Positions 16,422 through 25,290 of a DNA stretch of 64,000 nucleotides are shown here, one piece after another. Position numbers and translations under genes: made by a program. Positions within the stretch are counted from its first letter, which is position 1, and each line of letters begins with the position of its first letter. Under the pieces are notes generated by a model, which was given only the letters and a program-made list of their open reading frames with translations, made no database searches and was not told where the DNA came from. Source of the DNA: Clostridium oryzae (GTDB lineage Bacteria; Bacillota; Clostridia; Clostridiales; Clostridiaceae); assembly GCF_002029235.1 (NCBI RefSeq), contig NZ_MZGV01000007.1:59027-123026 (forward strand), given 5' to 3'.

Positions 16422-16485
16422 GTATCTAGAAATTTATGATTTTTGACAATTATGGATAAATTTTTAATAATATTAACATAAAATT
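16416..16485 (+). repeat. Family B repeat, decayed copy
   Basis: TTTTAGTATCTAGAAATTTATG..TTTTTGACAATTATGGATAA aligns with the left end and body of the element at 2227-2306. The terminal inverted repeat is no longer intact. Confidence 0.45.
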
Positions 16486-16574
16486 AGTACTACAAGTGCT
16501 TAATGAATGAATCAGTCTTTGTAGTATTGCAATATTTCCTTTTTTCTATTTGATTATCTCTAGCGATATGAAAA

Positions 16575-16612
16575 TGTATGTGAAATATGTTATAATTATC
16601 CTAAAGTGAATA
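16575..16612 (+). promoter_or_regulatory. Repeated promoter-bearing segment, copy 1
   Basis: GTGAAATATGTTATAATTATCCTA holds a TATAAT box. The same block with small changes occurs at about 29347 and 34449, each time 50-90 bases before a gene or fragment. Confidence 0.45.
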
Positions 16613-16674
16613 AATACAGATTAAGGATTATTTTAATAATATACGGATAAATAGTAATGTGAAGAGATGATTTA

Positions 16675-16740
16675 ATGAAAGCGAAGCATATAATAATAGA
16701 AAGTTATAATCCAGAGTGGAAAATGAATTTATAGAGTGGA
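16675..16740 (+). pseudogene. GrpB-family N-terminal fragment
   Basis: ATG 16675 reads MKAKHIIIESYNPEWK, the start of a GrpB/UPF0157-type nucleotidyltransferase-like protein, then stops after 19 codons. The natural continuation NEFIE is present in the next frame, so one A is missing from the run at about 16719-16723. The remainder of the gene has been replaced by VOC sequence. Confidence 0.6.
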
Positions 16741-16950
16741 GTAATTTAAATATGGATGGAATATGTGTGGGAAATATAATGGTGGATTGTGACGATGAGC
16801 AAAAGTTAAGTGAGTTTTACAGCAAACTGCTTGGGTGGGGAAAAAGCAAAATGTTTGGACATCCCGCATTGAGTAATAAGGATGGGCTTGTATTATTGTT
16901 TATTGAAGAAGATTATATTCCTCATTGTGATAAAAAATTCCAATTTCAAA
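16741..16950 (+). pseudogene. VOC (glyoxalase/bleomycin-resistance-like) N-terminal fragment
   Basis: About 60 residues, MDGICVGNIMVDCDDEQKLS.. then FYSKLLGWGKSKMFGHPAL, are the first beta-alpha-beta-beta-beta unit of a VOC-fold protein. The fragment ends near EEDYIP and runs without a stop into the nucleoside phosphorylase gene. The second half of the VOC domain is missing. It is in frame with the phosphorylase by chance, because that gene has its own start signals. Confidence 0.65.
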
Positions 16951-16964
16951 AGGAGAGCGATTAT

Positions 16965-17717
16965 ATGAGCATTATTGATACGTTTGATAATGATTCACCT
17001 GAAATATTGAAGCCTAATTGCATTACTAGTCCTGTAGAGAATTTTCCTAAGACAGTTATAATAACTTTTAAATCAAAAGTTATTGACATTCTAAAAACAC
17101 AATTTGAAATTGAAGAAATAAGCTATATGAATGCTGGAATTGTTATTCCTATCTACAAGTTTAGGTATAAGGAATCTGATTTAGGGATTTATATGACTGT
17201 TTTGGGCGGTGCAGCAACTGTTGGTCTAATGGAAGAAGTTATTGTAAAAGGAGCAGAAAAGATACTTATTTTTGGCTCTTGCGGAGTACTTGACAATCAA
17301 CTTACAGCAGGACATTTTATTATTCCTACATCAGCATACCGTGATGAAGGTACAAGCTATCACTATATGCCCAAAAGTGACTATGTAGAAATAGTAACAG
17401 CTCAAAGGTTAGGAGAAATCTTTGATGATATAAAAATTCCATATGTATTTGGAAAAACATGGACAACTGATGGTTTTTACAGAGAAACAAAAAACAATAT
17501 GGAAGCTCGAAAAAAAGATGGTTGCATAACAGTTGAAATGGAATGTGCTTCAGTTATGGCAGCAAGTCAGTTTAGGAGTATACCTGTGTATCAATTCCTG
17601 TACGCGGAAGACAGTCTTGATGGAGAAACATGGGATGCAAGAACAATGGGAAAAGTTCCTCATTCAGATATAGAAAAATATATAAAAGTAGCTTTAGAGG
17701 TTGCAAGCAGACTGTAA
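16965..17717 (+). CDS. Nucleoside phosphorylase (PNP/UDP family)
   Basis: Cleaves purine nucleosides or uridine with phosphate, in nucleoside salvage in the cytoplasm. 250 aa from ATG 16965, which follows AAAGGAGAG at the right distance. The frame is open upstream into a VOC fragment, but full family length begins here. Motifs are the phosphate-binding GSCGVLD, the base/ribose-binding VEMECASVMAASQFRSIPVYQFLYAED near the C-terminus, and MTVLGGAATVGLMEEVI. Which nucleoside is used cannot be told. Confidence 0.85.
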   Translation: MSIIDTFDNDSPEILKPNCITSPVENFPKTVIITFKSKVIDILKTQFEIEEISYMNAGIVIPIYKFRYKESDLGIYMTVLGGAATVGLMEEVIVKGAEKILIFGSCGVLDNQLTAGHFIIPTSAYRDEGTSYHYMPKSDYVEIVTAQRLGEIFDDIKIPYVFGKTWTTDGFYRETKNNMEARKKDGCITVEMECASVMAASQFRSIPVYQFLYAEDSLDGETWDARTMGKVPHSDIEKYIKVALEVASRL

Positions 17718-17759
17718 AGAGGTTAAAAATTACGAACTAGCCTTAGATTGGAGAAGATA

Positions 17760-18401
17760 ATGATAAACAAAAAAGAAAGTAATAAATGGTTTGTATTTAC
17801 TCTTATAATATGTGCAACAGACGTTATATTACCATTCATATTGGGATTATTCTATCCTTCATATAGTCATATGAATATGGTTATAAGTGCTCTTGGAAGC
17901 AATAACTCACCGGTAAGAGCGGTATTTAATATGTGGATGATTATATTGGGAGTATCGTTTATATTAATAAGTATACATTTATTTAATGTATACAGAACTG
18001 AGAAACCTATAGCAAGTGTAATTTTATTAATAATAACAGTAGTTTACGCAATATTTGATTGTATAGTTTCAGGTATATTTTCTGTTGGCGAATCAAAAGA
18101 AATGACTACAATATCTGAAATGATACATGGATATGGTTCAGCAATAGGCTGCACAGCTTTTGTTTTTTCAGGAATAATTGCAGTAATCATTATATACAAG
18201 AAAAAACCTAGATTAGGAAGAATTTTGTTTGTTAGCTTTATAGTTACTTTTATTTCATTTGTAATATTTGTTGCAGGAGAAAATATACCAACGGATGCTG
18301 AAGGAATATTTAAAATATTCAAGTATGAAGGCTTGTGGCAAAGGATTTCTTTTATTTTTATGTATGTCCCATATGTGGTCTTGGGCTATAAAGTGAATTA
18401 A
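17760..18401 (+). CDS. DUF998 family integral membrane protein
   Basis: 213 aa with six hydrophobic segments (about 15-33, 53-74, 81-102, 120-143, 153-172, 190-208) and the DUF998 pattern SHMNMVISALGSNNSPVRAV. The function of the family is unknown. GGAG lies six bases before ATG 17760, preferred over the TTG at 17748. It follows the phosphorylase gene by 42 bases and may share its transcript. Confidence 0.8.
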   Translation: MINKKESNKWFVFTLIICATDVILPFILGLFYPSYSHMNMVISALGSNNSPVRAVFNMWMIILGVSFILISIHLFNVYRTEKPIASVILLIITVVYAIFDCIVSGIFSVGESKEMTTISEMIHGYGSAIGCTAFVFSGIIAVIIIYKKKPRLGRILFVSFIVTFISFVIFVAGENIPTDAEGIFKIFKYEGLWQRISFIFMYVPYVVLGYKVN

Positions 18402-18430
18402 CTTAGTAAAGTAAATTCTAGTTTCTTCTC

Positions 18431-18556
18431 GATATTCCAAACATTGGAGGTAATGAGCGCCGAATTGCAATGATTATTGAGGACTATTTAGGCAGAACTG
18501 ATAAGTTTAATATGCCATCTCAAGAATTTGAGGATATGTTGGAAAATTACTTTTAA
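18431..18556 (+). pseudogene. C-terminal fragment of an unknown protein
   Basis: Open frame DIPNIGGNERRIAMIIEDYL.. then FEDMLENYF followed by TAA 18554-18556, with no start codon or ribosome site and sequence of other frames immediately upstream. The composition is protein-like. Family not recognised. Another sign of gene loss in this region. Confidence 0.45.
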
Positions 18557-18634
18557 GTAAAAAATAAGGAAAAAGTGGAGCCTATGATTCAATATTTCTT
18601 AAGTTGTAAAAAGTAATGAAATGAGCCGTGATAA

Positions 18635-19021
18635 ATGGAAGCTTTAGTTCAAGATATCGGAAAGATGGTTTCGTTTTATAGAAACATCATGGAATTTGAG
18701 ACCGACTGGGACGGTGGATTATTTGCTGAGTTTAAAACAAACAGTGGTCCTTTATCATTATTTATGTATGATCGAAAAGCTTTTGCAGAAGCTGTAGGTG
18801 AGTCCTATTACCCGCTGAAGGGAATTAACCTGACAATGGAAATTGGCATTTGGCTTCCAAAATTTTCTGATGTTGACAGAGAATACGAGCGATTAATGGC
18901 ACTTGGAGTAAAGTCATTTACAGGTGAACCTGTAACCTATCCATTTGGTATACGAAATTTTTATGTTGCGGATCCTGAAGGTAATTTGCTTGAAATTGGA
19001 AGTAGAGGGCATGAGGAATAA
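18635..19021 (+). CDS. VOC-family (glyoxalase-like) protein
   Basis: Vicinal-oxygen-chelate fold, 128 aa: first repeat MVSFYRNIMEFETDWDGGLF, second repeat FSDVDREYERLMALGVKSFT, and the C-terminal metal/substrate strand RNFYVADPEGNLLEIGS. Relatives usually have a few residues before EALVQDIGKM and a ribosome site, whereas here ATG 18635 directly follows a TAA and no Shine-Dalgarno is visible, so the 5' end may be slightly damaged. Substrate unknown. Confidence 0.75.
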   Translation: MEALVQDIGKMVSFYRNIMEFETDWDGGLFAEFKTNSGPLSLFMYDRKAFAEAVGESYYPLKGINLTMEIGIWLPKFSDVDREYERLMALGVKSFTGEPVTYPFGIRNFYVADPEGNLLEIGSRGHEE

Positions 19022-19253
19022 ATTTAAGGTGCAGACAAAATTGGCTTAATATACTGCGTGATTAATAAGTATAATCTTCAGTAAAATTCTTACATATCAA
19101 AATACTCCTTGGAATTCTGAAAAGCTTCTCTTGATAGCTAGCCTCAAAGTCATTTAGAACGGCTGATGAAGTTTAGCGTAATTTGGATGCATACTAAAGC
19201 CTTTGTGAGTGACTCTCTAGTGAGATATAATACTGAAAAAATACGGATAGGAA

Positions 19254-19300
19254 AAAATCTAAAGAACGGAAAATTTTATTCCTATCTTTAGATTTTAAAT
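19254..19300. terminator. Terminator, probably bidirectional
   Basis: AAAATCTAAAG (19254-19264) / CTTTAGATTTT (19286-19296). It lies downstream of the minus-strand transporter operon. The rest of 19022-19354 shows no gene. Confidence 0.65.
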
Positions 19301-19354
19301 ATTATTCATATTCACAAAATGCAATTTTTATATTAGTAAGTGAGATATAAGTTT

Positions 19355-19651
19355 TTAACAGAAAAAATTAATTAATAATGTAAGCATTATAATCCCAACT
19401 ATCATAAGTAACCATAAAGTACTGATTATTGTAGAAATAATATTTATTATGCTTCGGCTTTGCTCATTTCGCACACAAAAGATAGAGAGGATCAGACCTA
19501 CTAAGACAAAAATGCTATTGCTTCCAGCCCAAATGCTGCGAATTTCGTTTGTCAGGTGAATTTTAAACAAAATAGATATAAAAATTGCTAGCGGCAAAAG
19601 ACTAATTATTAACGCTGCCATACTTAACTTTTGTAGTTTCTTACTTTCCAT
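19355..19651 (-). CDS. Small integral membrane protein of the peptide-resistance cassette (98 aa)
   Basis: Three hydrophobic segments (about residues 11-30, 43-62, 73-95). ATG at 19651 follows GAGGTGATA. The frame is open further upstream but overlaps the permease gene. It is the last gene of the minus-strand ABC operon, starting 5 bases after the permease stop. Small membrane proteins often accompany such exporters. No family recognised. Confidence 0.7.
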   Translation of the reverse strand: MESKKLQKLSMAALIISLLPLAIFISILFKIHLTNEIRSIWAGSNSIFVLVGLILSIFCVRNEQSRSIINIISTIISTLWLLMIVGIIMLTLLINFFC

Positions 19652-19656
19652 ATATA

Positions 19657-20421
19657 TCACCTCATTTCTTTCTTCCCAAATTGAGTAACAGCAAGGGCAA
19701 GTACAACGACAAACATCAACATTGCACAAGGCAGAAACGGTATCAGTGAAAAAACTGCATTCCCTGATGCTGCTGTAAAATCGTGTAAAGAGCAAGACAC
19801 GAGATAGCCGCTGTAACAATATGGATACACAATCCAGAGCGGTGTATTAGCCACCAAAACACCGGGAATGACAAGGAGCAGGTTCAATCCTACAGAAAGC
19901 AGAGGCTTTTCAAACAACACTGTAATAGCCCACATTACTGCCATACAAGGCAACATGGTAAGGAATAGAAACGTACACCACTTGATCAAATAGAGAAGCG
20001 GCAATGTTTCGGTAATTCCCATAGTATTTGTGGCGATAAATCCGGCTATAATGAACACTACAAGGAAAACCACCATCTCCATTAAAAGATAAAATATAAG
20101 TACACAGAATTTAGCCAAAGAAAGCACATATCTGTTGATTGGAAGAGCAAGCATTTTTAAAATACCGTTGTTCTGTGTTTCACGGCCTGTAACCATAACA
20201 CAAACCACGATCATGCTGAACGGAAGCAAGTAATAGGTGTAGAGCAGCGAACTTTGAATAAACATAGCAGACCAAGCGTTAGAATATTCCGGCGTGAAAT
20301 AGGTGCTCAAATTGGCAATCCCCGAAGCTACAACCAGTATCGGAGCAATGAAAATCAAGGGGATGATTTTTGAGCGTTTCACTTTCATAAATTCGATTTT
20401 GAGTAATTCAAAAAAATTCAT
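19657..20421 (-). CDS. ABC transporter permease, lantibiotic-immunity (LanG/CprC-like) type
   Basis: 254 aa with six membrane helices and the family start MNFFELLKIEFMKVKRSKII. The loop GRETQNNGILKMLALPINR is the signature of MutG/EpiG-type immunity permeases. Partner of the next permease and the ATPase. Together they would remove antimicrobial peptides from the membrane. GC is visibly higher than in flanking genes. Confidence 0.85.
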   Translation of the reverse strand: MNFFELLKIEFMKVKRSKIIPLIFIAPILVVASGIANLSTYFTPEYSNAWSAMFIQSSLLYTYYLLPFSMIVVCVMVTGRETQNNGILKMLALPINRYVLSLAKFCVLIFYLLMEMVVFLVVFIIAGFIATNTMGITETLPLLYLIKWCTFLFLTMLPCMAVMWAITVLFEKPLLSVGLNLLLVIPGVLVANTPLWIVYPYCYSGYLVSCSLHDFTAASGNAVFSLIPFLPCAMLMFVVVLALAVTQFGKKEMR

Positions 20422-20433
20422 CAGTATTCCTCC

Positions 20434-21159
20434 TTATTCATAGCTTAGATGTTTTGCCATCCATAACCCCGCGCCGAGAAAAAGGATTGTTTCAATCAAG
20501 GAAACAATGATAACTGCAGCATTTGGGTATGCGCTCATAACAAAAGCAGGCTTTAGCATCACGACAAAAGGGTGAAGTAGCAGCAAATTCATATCTGAAG
20601 ATACTAACGCCATGCCACTTAAAAAACCGGCAACCCCAACCCCAAGGGGAACCCACATATTTTCAAAGCGTGAGGATACCAAAAGCATAAAGGACAGCAC
20701 CGGCATGGAGGTGGTAAAAGAGTATGCGGCAAAGTCCACCAGCATTTTCATATCAAATGTACCTTGCGGCAAATTGTTCATACCGATTAGCATCAATGCC
20801 AAATGCTGAAAAGCAATTGCTGCCAGCAGAGTAATAGTCAAAATTGAGAATTTGCAGAAATACATACTAGAAACACTCATAGGGAGCATATGAATTTTTT
20901 TTACAGCATTTCCGCGAAATTCCATGTTGTAAATCATACAGGCTGCAACCACAATGCCAAACATATTGAGGACCATAATCATACCGTAGATCTGGGTCAA
21001 CAAAACGTCCATTGGGGGCAGAGGCAAATTCAGGAGAGTGTCTTTTCGCACCATGAAGTTCACTAAAGCATATAATGCTCCCAAGATGCCTACCACCAAC
21101 AGAACAGGAATGATGCCAGTTCGTTTTTCTTTACGAAGTTCAATCACAAGTGTATTCAT
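20434..21159 (-). CDS. ABC transporter permease, lantibiotic-immunity (LanE/CprB-like) type
   Basis: 241 aa, six membrane helices. The N-terminus VIELRKEKRTGIIPVLLVVG and the loop EFRGNAVKKIHMLPMSVSSM match the MutE/EpiE immunity-permease pattern. Its ATG overlaps the stop of the ATPase gene (ATGA), showing translational coupling. It precedes the second permease by 12 bases. Confidence 0.85.
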   Translation of the reverse strand: MNTLVIELRKEKRTGIIPVLLVVGILGALYALVNFMVRKDTLLNLPLPPMDVLLTQIYGMIMVLNMFGIVVAACMIYNMEFRGNAVKKIHMLPMSVSSMYFCKFSILTITLLAAIAFQHLALMLIGMNNLPQGTFDMKMLVDFAAYSFTTSMPVLSFMLLVSSRFENMWVPLGVGVAGFLSGMALVSSDMNLLLLHPFVVMLKPAFVMSAYPNAAVIIVSLIETILFLGAGLWMAKHLSYE

Positions 21160-21920
21160 AGTTTTGCCCTCTGCTTTCTAGCTGTATTGTCTTTTTCCAC
21201 CATAGAAAGAAACACATCTTCTAGATTGTCCGCGGCTAAACCAGACTGTAAGGCGCTTTGGCGCAAATCGTCCAAACTCCCTTCAAACAGCAGGCGCCCA
21301 TGATTAAGAATACCAATATCATCTGCCATAAGTTCAATTTCCGATAACATATGAGACGAAATAAGTACCGTACAATCATAGAGGTTAGGCAGCGACTTTA
21401 TCAGTTTACGGATTTCATGAATGCCAGAAGGATCGAGTCCATTGGTTGGCTCATCCAGAATGAGGATAGGTGGTCTTCCAAGAAGTGCACCAGCAAGTCC
21501 CAATCTTTGTTTCATGCCAAGTGAATACTTTTTGGCAAGGCGGTCTCCAAACTCGGTTAGTCCAACCAACTCCAGCGCATCTTCCACAGACTGTTTCGGT
21601 AGCCCTAAGATGCGGCGAATAACATCCAGGTTTTCGCGCCCGGTCAGGTTAGCATAAAACGAGGGAGATTCGATGAAAGAACCGATTTCTTTAAGAATTG
21701 CCAATCTATCATTGGGAAAGTGTTTCCCGTCAATTGTAAAGCTGCCATTTGTGGGGGGAGTCAGCCCCAATAGCATCTTCATTGTGGTGGATTTTCCTGC
21801 TCCATTCGGTCCGAGAAACCCATAAATGCTGCCTTTCCTAATATGCAGTGAAACATTGCTAACAGAAGTGAAGTTCTTGTATTTTTTCGTCAACTGTTCA
21901 GTTAAGATAATATAGTCCAT
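21156..21920 (-). CDS. ABC transporter ATP-binding protein (LanF/CprA/BcrA-like)
   Basis: 254-aa ATPase: Walker A GPNGAGKST, signature YSLGMKQRLGLAG, Walker B ILILDEPTNGLDPSG, switch His in VLISSHMLSEIE. ATG 21920 follows AAAGGAGATG. The open frame extends upstream but lacks initiation signals. It is divergent from a two-component system, the arrangement of antimicrobial-peptide resistance modules such as C. difficile CprABC-CprRK. GC-rich codon use suggests acquisition. Confidence 0.92.
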   Translation of the reverse strand: MDYIILTEQLTKKYKNFTSVSNVSLHIRKGSIYGFLGPNGAGKSTTMKMLLGLTPPTNGSFTIDGKHFPNDRLAILKEIGSFIESPSFYANLTGRENLDVIRRILGLPKQSVEDALELVGLTEFGDRLAKKYSLGMKQRLGLAGALLGRPPILILDEPTNGLDPSGIHEIRKLIKSLPNLYDCTVLISSHMLSEIELMADDIGILNHGRLLFEGSLDDLRQSALQSGLAADNLEDVFLSMVEKDNTARKQRAKL

Positions 21921-22009
21921 AAAAGCATCTCCTTTCGACACTTTTATGGTACAACACCATCCTGACATTTACATTCCAGTATCCTTACTTTTAGCTTACT
22001 TTTTAGCAA

Positions 22010-22063
22010 GACATTATCTAAAATAAATGCTCTATGTTATAATATTTTTCTGGAGGTGAATCT
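22010..22063 (+). promoter_or_regulatory. Promoter of the two-component system
   Basis: A TATAAT box at 22038-22043 lies 21 bases before the TGGAGGTGA ribosome site. The -35 is poor, as for activator-dependent promoters. The 140-bp gap also carries the divergent transporter promoter. Confidence 0.5.
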
Positions 22064-22765
22064 ATGGATTATTCATTTTTAAACCTAAAAAAAATAATGC
22101 TTGTGGATGATGAACCGGATCTGCTCAAATTGGTGTCAGATATCTTAAAGGATCATGGTTTTGAAAATATCGTTATCGCTGCTTCTGTAAAAGAGGGAGT
22201 TGAAGTTAGTAAAAGAGAAAAACTTGATTTGGCAATTCTAGATGTAATGTTACCAGATGGAGATGGCTTTTCTCTTATGGAACAAATGCGTTCTTTTACG
22301 GATGTGCCAATCATTTTCCTTACTGCTAAGGATGAAGCATCGGACAAATTGGCTGGTCTCGGTCTTGGAGCGGATGATTATATTGTGAAGCCATTTCTGC
22401 CACAGGAATTATTGCTGCGTGTCTATGCGGTTTTGCGTCGATGCTACAAAGAAGATACACCATTGGTAAAGCTGGATGGATGTATGATTGATTTCAGCCG
22501 TGCTGAGGTAATCAAGGGCGATGAGGTTACACCACTTACAGCGAAGGAACATACTTTACTGGAAACACTTGCTCGAAATGAAGGAAAAATTGTAACCGTT
22601 GATGCACTTTGCGAAGCTCTTTGGGGTGATAATCCATTTGGGTATGAGAATAGTTTAAATGCTCACGTGAGGCGTGTACGAGAGAAAATCGAACTTGAAC
22701 CGTCTAAACCGACTTCTCTTATAACAATTAAAGGTTTAGGTTATAAGCTGAACACAAGGAAGTGA
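22064..22765 (+). CDS. OmpR/PhoB-family response regulator (CprR/LanR-like)
   Basis: 233 aa. The receiver domain has acidic DD (17-18), phospho-acceptor Asp in LAILDVMLPDGDG (about 60), Thr in FLTAKD and Lys in VKPF. The C-terminal winged helix (about 135-230) ends in RVREKIELEPSKPT..IKGLGYKLN. It starts after GGAGGTGA. The kinase gene follows after 4 bases. It is expected to activate the divergent ABC operon in response to antimicrobial peptides. Confidence 0.92.
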   Translation: MDYSFLNLKKIMLVDDEPDLLKLVSDILKDHGFENIVIAASVKEGVEVSKREKLDLAILDVMLPDGDGFSLMEQMRSFTDVPIIFLTAKDEASDKLAGLGLGADDYIVKPFLPQELLLRVYAVLRRCYKEDTPLVKLDGCMIDFSRAEVIKGDEVTPLTAKEHTLLETLARNEGKIVTVDALCEALWGDNPFGYENSLNAHVRRVREKIELEPSKPTSLITIKGLGYKLNTRK

Positions 22766-22769
22766 ATTC

Positions 22770-24128
22770 ATGAAATCATTTATCAGATATATATCAAAGC
22801 ACTTGATATCTTTTGCTTCATTTATTATTGTTCTTATACTTACTAATGTGCTGGTCTATGGCTTTACTTTTCAAAGGGTTATTATCAAAGGATACGGAGA
22901 TAATTCTCCGGAAACTATGCTTAAAGAAGCCTCCTCAGCTGCAACAATGGATGGAATATCAGATAATACTCGCCAAAAACTTAAAAAGAATCATATTTGG
23001 GCTATGTTTCTTAGCCAAACCGGGAAAAGTGTGTGGTCTGTTGATGTTCCAAGTGATATTCCTAATTATTACACCCTTCAGGATGTCGCAGTCTTTTCAA
23101 AGGGCTATCTGCATGATTACCCTGTTTTTGTCTGTACAACTAAAGATGGACTGTTGGTTTTAGGATATCCTAAAGATAGTTATACAAAGCTCACCAGTAA
23201 TTATTTTCCTATCAGAGCCATTAAAATGCTGCCATTCTATATTACTGGAATGCTTGCAGTTGATTTTCTGCTCTTATTTTTTGCCTATTATTTTTCGAAG
23301 AGAAAAATTATCAAGAACACAGAACCGATTATTTCCTCCATAGAAACACTTTCTAATGGTAAGCCAGTATCGCTTTCAATTGATGGTGAATTATCAGAAG
23401 TCGCAAGCAGCGTAAACAAGGCATCTCAGATTTTAAGCAGACAAAATGAAGCAAGGGCAAATTGGATAAGCGGTGTTTCGCACGATATACGCACCCCTTT
23501 ATCCATGATTATGGGGTATGCCGGACGCATTGCTGAAGATGATACGGTAAATAGTTCTATCAAGGGGCAAGCTAAGATCATACAAAAGCAAAGTGTTAAA
23601 ATAAAAGATCTTGTTCAGGATTTGAATTTAGTATCCAAACTTGAATATGAAATGCACCCTCTTCGTAAAGAGGATGTTCGCATATCCAAACTGCTGCGCT
23701 CCTATGTTGCTGAATTACTGAATACAGGGATTCCCGATACTTATTCTGTTGAAATTGAGATTACTGCTGATGCTGAAACAGCTGCATTGGAGTGTGATGC
23801 CCGCTTGATTTCACGGGCAATCAACAATTTGGTACAGAACAGCATCAATCACAATCCTCAGGGCTGTGGAATAAAGCTGTCTCTTGACTACTCAGAAGCC
23901 GTACTGTCCCTTACTGTTGCAGATGATGGTATAGGTTTATCGCGCGAAAAACTGCAAGAGCTGAAAGAAAAACCACACTACATGGAAAGCATAGATGAAA
24001 GATTAGATTTACGACATGGCCTAGGACTTTTATTGGTTCGAGAAATAGTTGAAGTTCATAAGGGAGAAATGAGCATAGAAAGTAAGCTAAATTGTGGGTG
24101 TAGAACAATATTAAAGTTCAGAAAGTGA
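22770..24128 (+). CDS. Sensor histidine kinase (CprK/LanK-like)
   Basis: 452 aa: transmembrane helices at about 12-32 and 152-174 flank an extracellular sensor domain of about 115 residues. HisKA has the phospho-His in GVSHDIRTPLSMIMGY (about 236), then HATPase motifs NNLVQNSINHNP (N box), VADDGIGLSREK (G1) and RHGLGLLLVREIV (G2). The long extracytoplasmic domain fits direct peptide sensing as in CprK. It ends the operon. No strong terminator is seen in 24129-24240. Confidence 0.92.
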   Translation: MKSFIRYISKHLISFASFIIVLILTNVLVYGFTFQRVIIKGYGDNSPETMLKEASSAATMDGISDNTRQKLKKNHIWAMFLSQTGKSVWSVDVPSDIPNYYTLQDVAVFSKGYLHDYPVFVCTTKDGLLVLGYPKDSYTKLTSNYFPIRAIKMLPFYITGMLAVDFLLLFFAYYFSKRKIIKNTEPIISSIETLSNGKPVSLSIDGELSEVASSVNKASQILSRQNEARANWISGVSHDIRTPLSMIMGYAGRIAEDDTVNSSIKGQAKIIQKQSVKIKDLVQDLNLVSKLEYEMHPLRKEDVRISKLLRSYVAELLNTGIPDTYSVEIEITADAETAALECDARLISRAINNLVQNSINHNPQGCGIKLSLDYSEAVLSLTVADDGIGLSREKLQELKEKPHYMESIDERLDLRHGLGLLLVREIVEVHKGEMSIESKLNCGCRTILKFRK

Positions 24129-24273
24129 TAATTTATCGTGTTGCATAACGTCACTTTCTATCTTTAATCTGATTTTCTTATATTACGATGTTTGTATATT
24201 TACTAAGATGAGTTTATAATTTAAGATAATTATTATAGTTATGGATTTGAAATTTTATTGGAAGGTGATTAGA

Positions 24274-24972
24274 ATGCAAATTCAAAAAATTGATTCCTTT
24301 TCTTCTTTTTGCAATGCTTTACGAGAAGCAGGATTTTCTATGAGTGGAAGTAATGGTGAAGGCATATTTTCATTAAGTACATATTTTTCTGAAAACATAA
24401 TTGCACATACAGGTGATAAAGAAACAGACCCTTGGGAATGGCGAATACGTGGTATCACAGAATGCGATGATTTATTATATGGTAAGTTGTTTTTTAATAA
24501 AGGTGGTTGGATTACAAAAAAATGGCTTCCGTATTTTATGTCGGTTCGCAGGGCAAAACAAACATTTGATGAAATGTACTATGGTGGATTGGTTAATAAT
24601 ACTGCAAAAAGAATTTACCATTTAATTTGTGATACACCTAATTTATCTTTACAAGAGATTAAGAATATGGGCGGATTTGACAAAAGTCAAAAATACGAAT
24701 TTGATGCTGCCCTTAACATGCTGCAGATGAAAATGTTTGTAACTATAAGCGGTGAAAAATATAAATTATCTAAGGATGGAAAACAATATGGGTGGCCTGT
24801 TACAACGTTTTGCAGAATAGAGGATTTTTGGGGAGAAGAAGTTTTTGATTTGTCTTGCAGCATTGGCTTTCAGGAGGCTGTAGATAAAATCACTGAGCAA
24901 ATTCTTGTCTTGAATCCAAAGGCAGAAAGTAAAGCTATTTCAAAATTTATTGGCATTAATAGGACGTTGTAG
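24274..24972 (+). CDS. AlkZ-related winged-helix protein
   Basis: 232-aa soluble protein. It resembles the AlkZ/YcaQ-related family through EKETDPWEW-type sequence (here DKETDPWEWRIRGI), KLFFNKGGWITKKWLPYFMS and a central winged-helix-like segment with LSLQEIKNMGGFDKSQKYEF. The glycosylase active-site QxD motif of true AlkZ is not obvious, so DNA repair is not claimed. GGAAGGTGATT precedes ATG 24274, preferred over ATG 24241. Confidence 0.6.
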   Translation: MQIQKIDSFSSFCNALREAGFSMSGSNGEGIFSLSTYFSENIIAHTGDKETDPWEWRIRGITECDDLLYGKLFFNKGGWITKKWLPYFMSVRRAKQTFDEMYYGGLVNNTAKRIYHLICDTPNLSLQEIKNMGGFDKSQKYEFDAALNMLQMKMFVTISGEKYKLSKDGKQYGWPVTTFCRIEDFWGEEVFDLSCSIGFQEAVDKITEQILVLNPKAESKAISKFIGINRTL

Positions 24973-25000
24973 AATTATATAATATGAAGAAAGATTTCAG

Positions 25001-25256
25001 AGAATAAGAGATATTTCCGCGGAAATATTGAGTGCTAAAACGAAACTTTCCTTGGAGAAGGTAAAGGATGTATTTTGCAACGAAGAAGGCTTTCAAACAC
25101 CTAAAGTAGACACAAGAGCAGCAATTTTTCAAGAGGATAAGATTTTTCTCTTTGGATGAACTTCCAGAGCTTGCAACTGCAAAAAATTCTGAAGAACAGA
25201 TAAAAATGTGCTTTGAGGCCTATAGAAATAAAGAATGGCAGACGATATTTGATTAA
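25001..25256 (+). pseudogene. Nudix hydrolase remnant with the Nudix box deleted
   Basis: First piece RIRDISAEILSAKTKLSLEK.. to QEDKIF matches the N-terminal helical region and first strand of a YjhB-type Nudix hydrolase. The second piece, FSLDELPELATAKNSEEQIK.. to YRNKEWQTIFD, is the C-terminus in another frame. About 70 residues including the whole Nudix box are missing at about 25150, and no start codon is present. Confidence 0.75.
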
Positions 25257-25290
25257 CTATATTTTTTTTGAGTTAAAGGATTTGATAGAA

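Noticed and set aside
16716..17717. A genuine bifunctional VOC-nucleoside phosphorylase
   Set aside because: The VOC part is only half a domain, while a strong AAAGGAGAG and ATG at 16965 give a full-length phosphorylase by itself.
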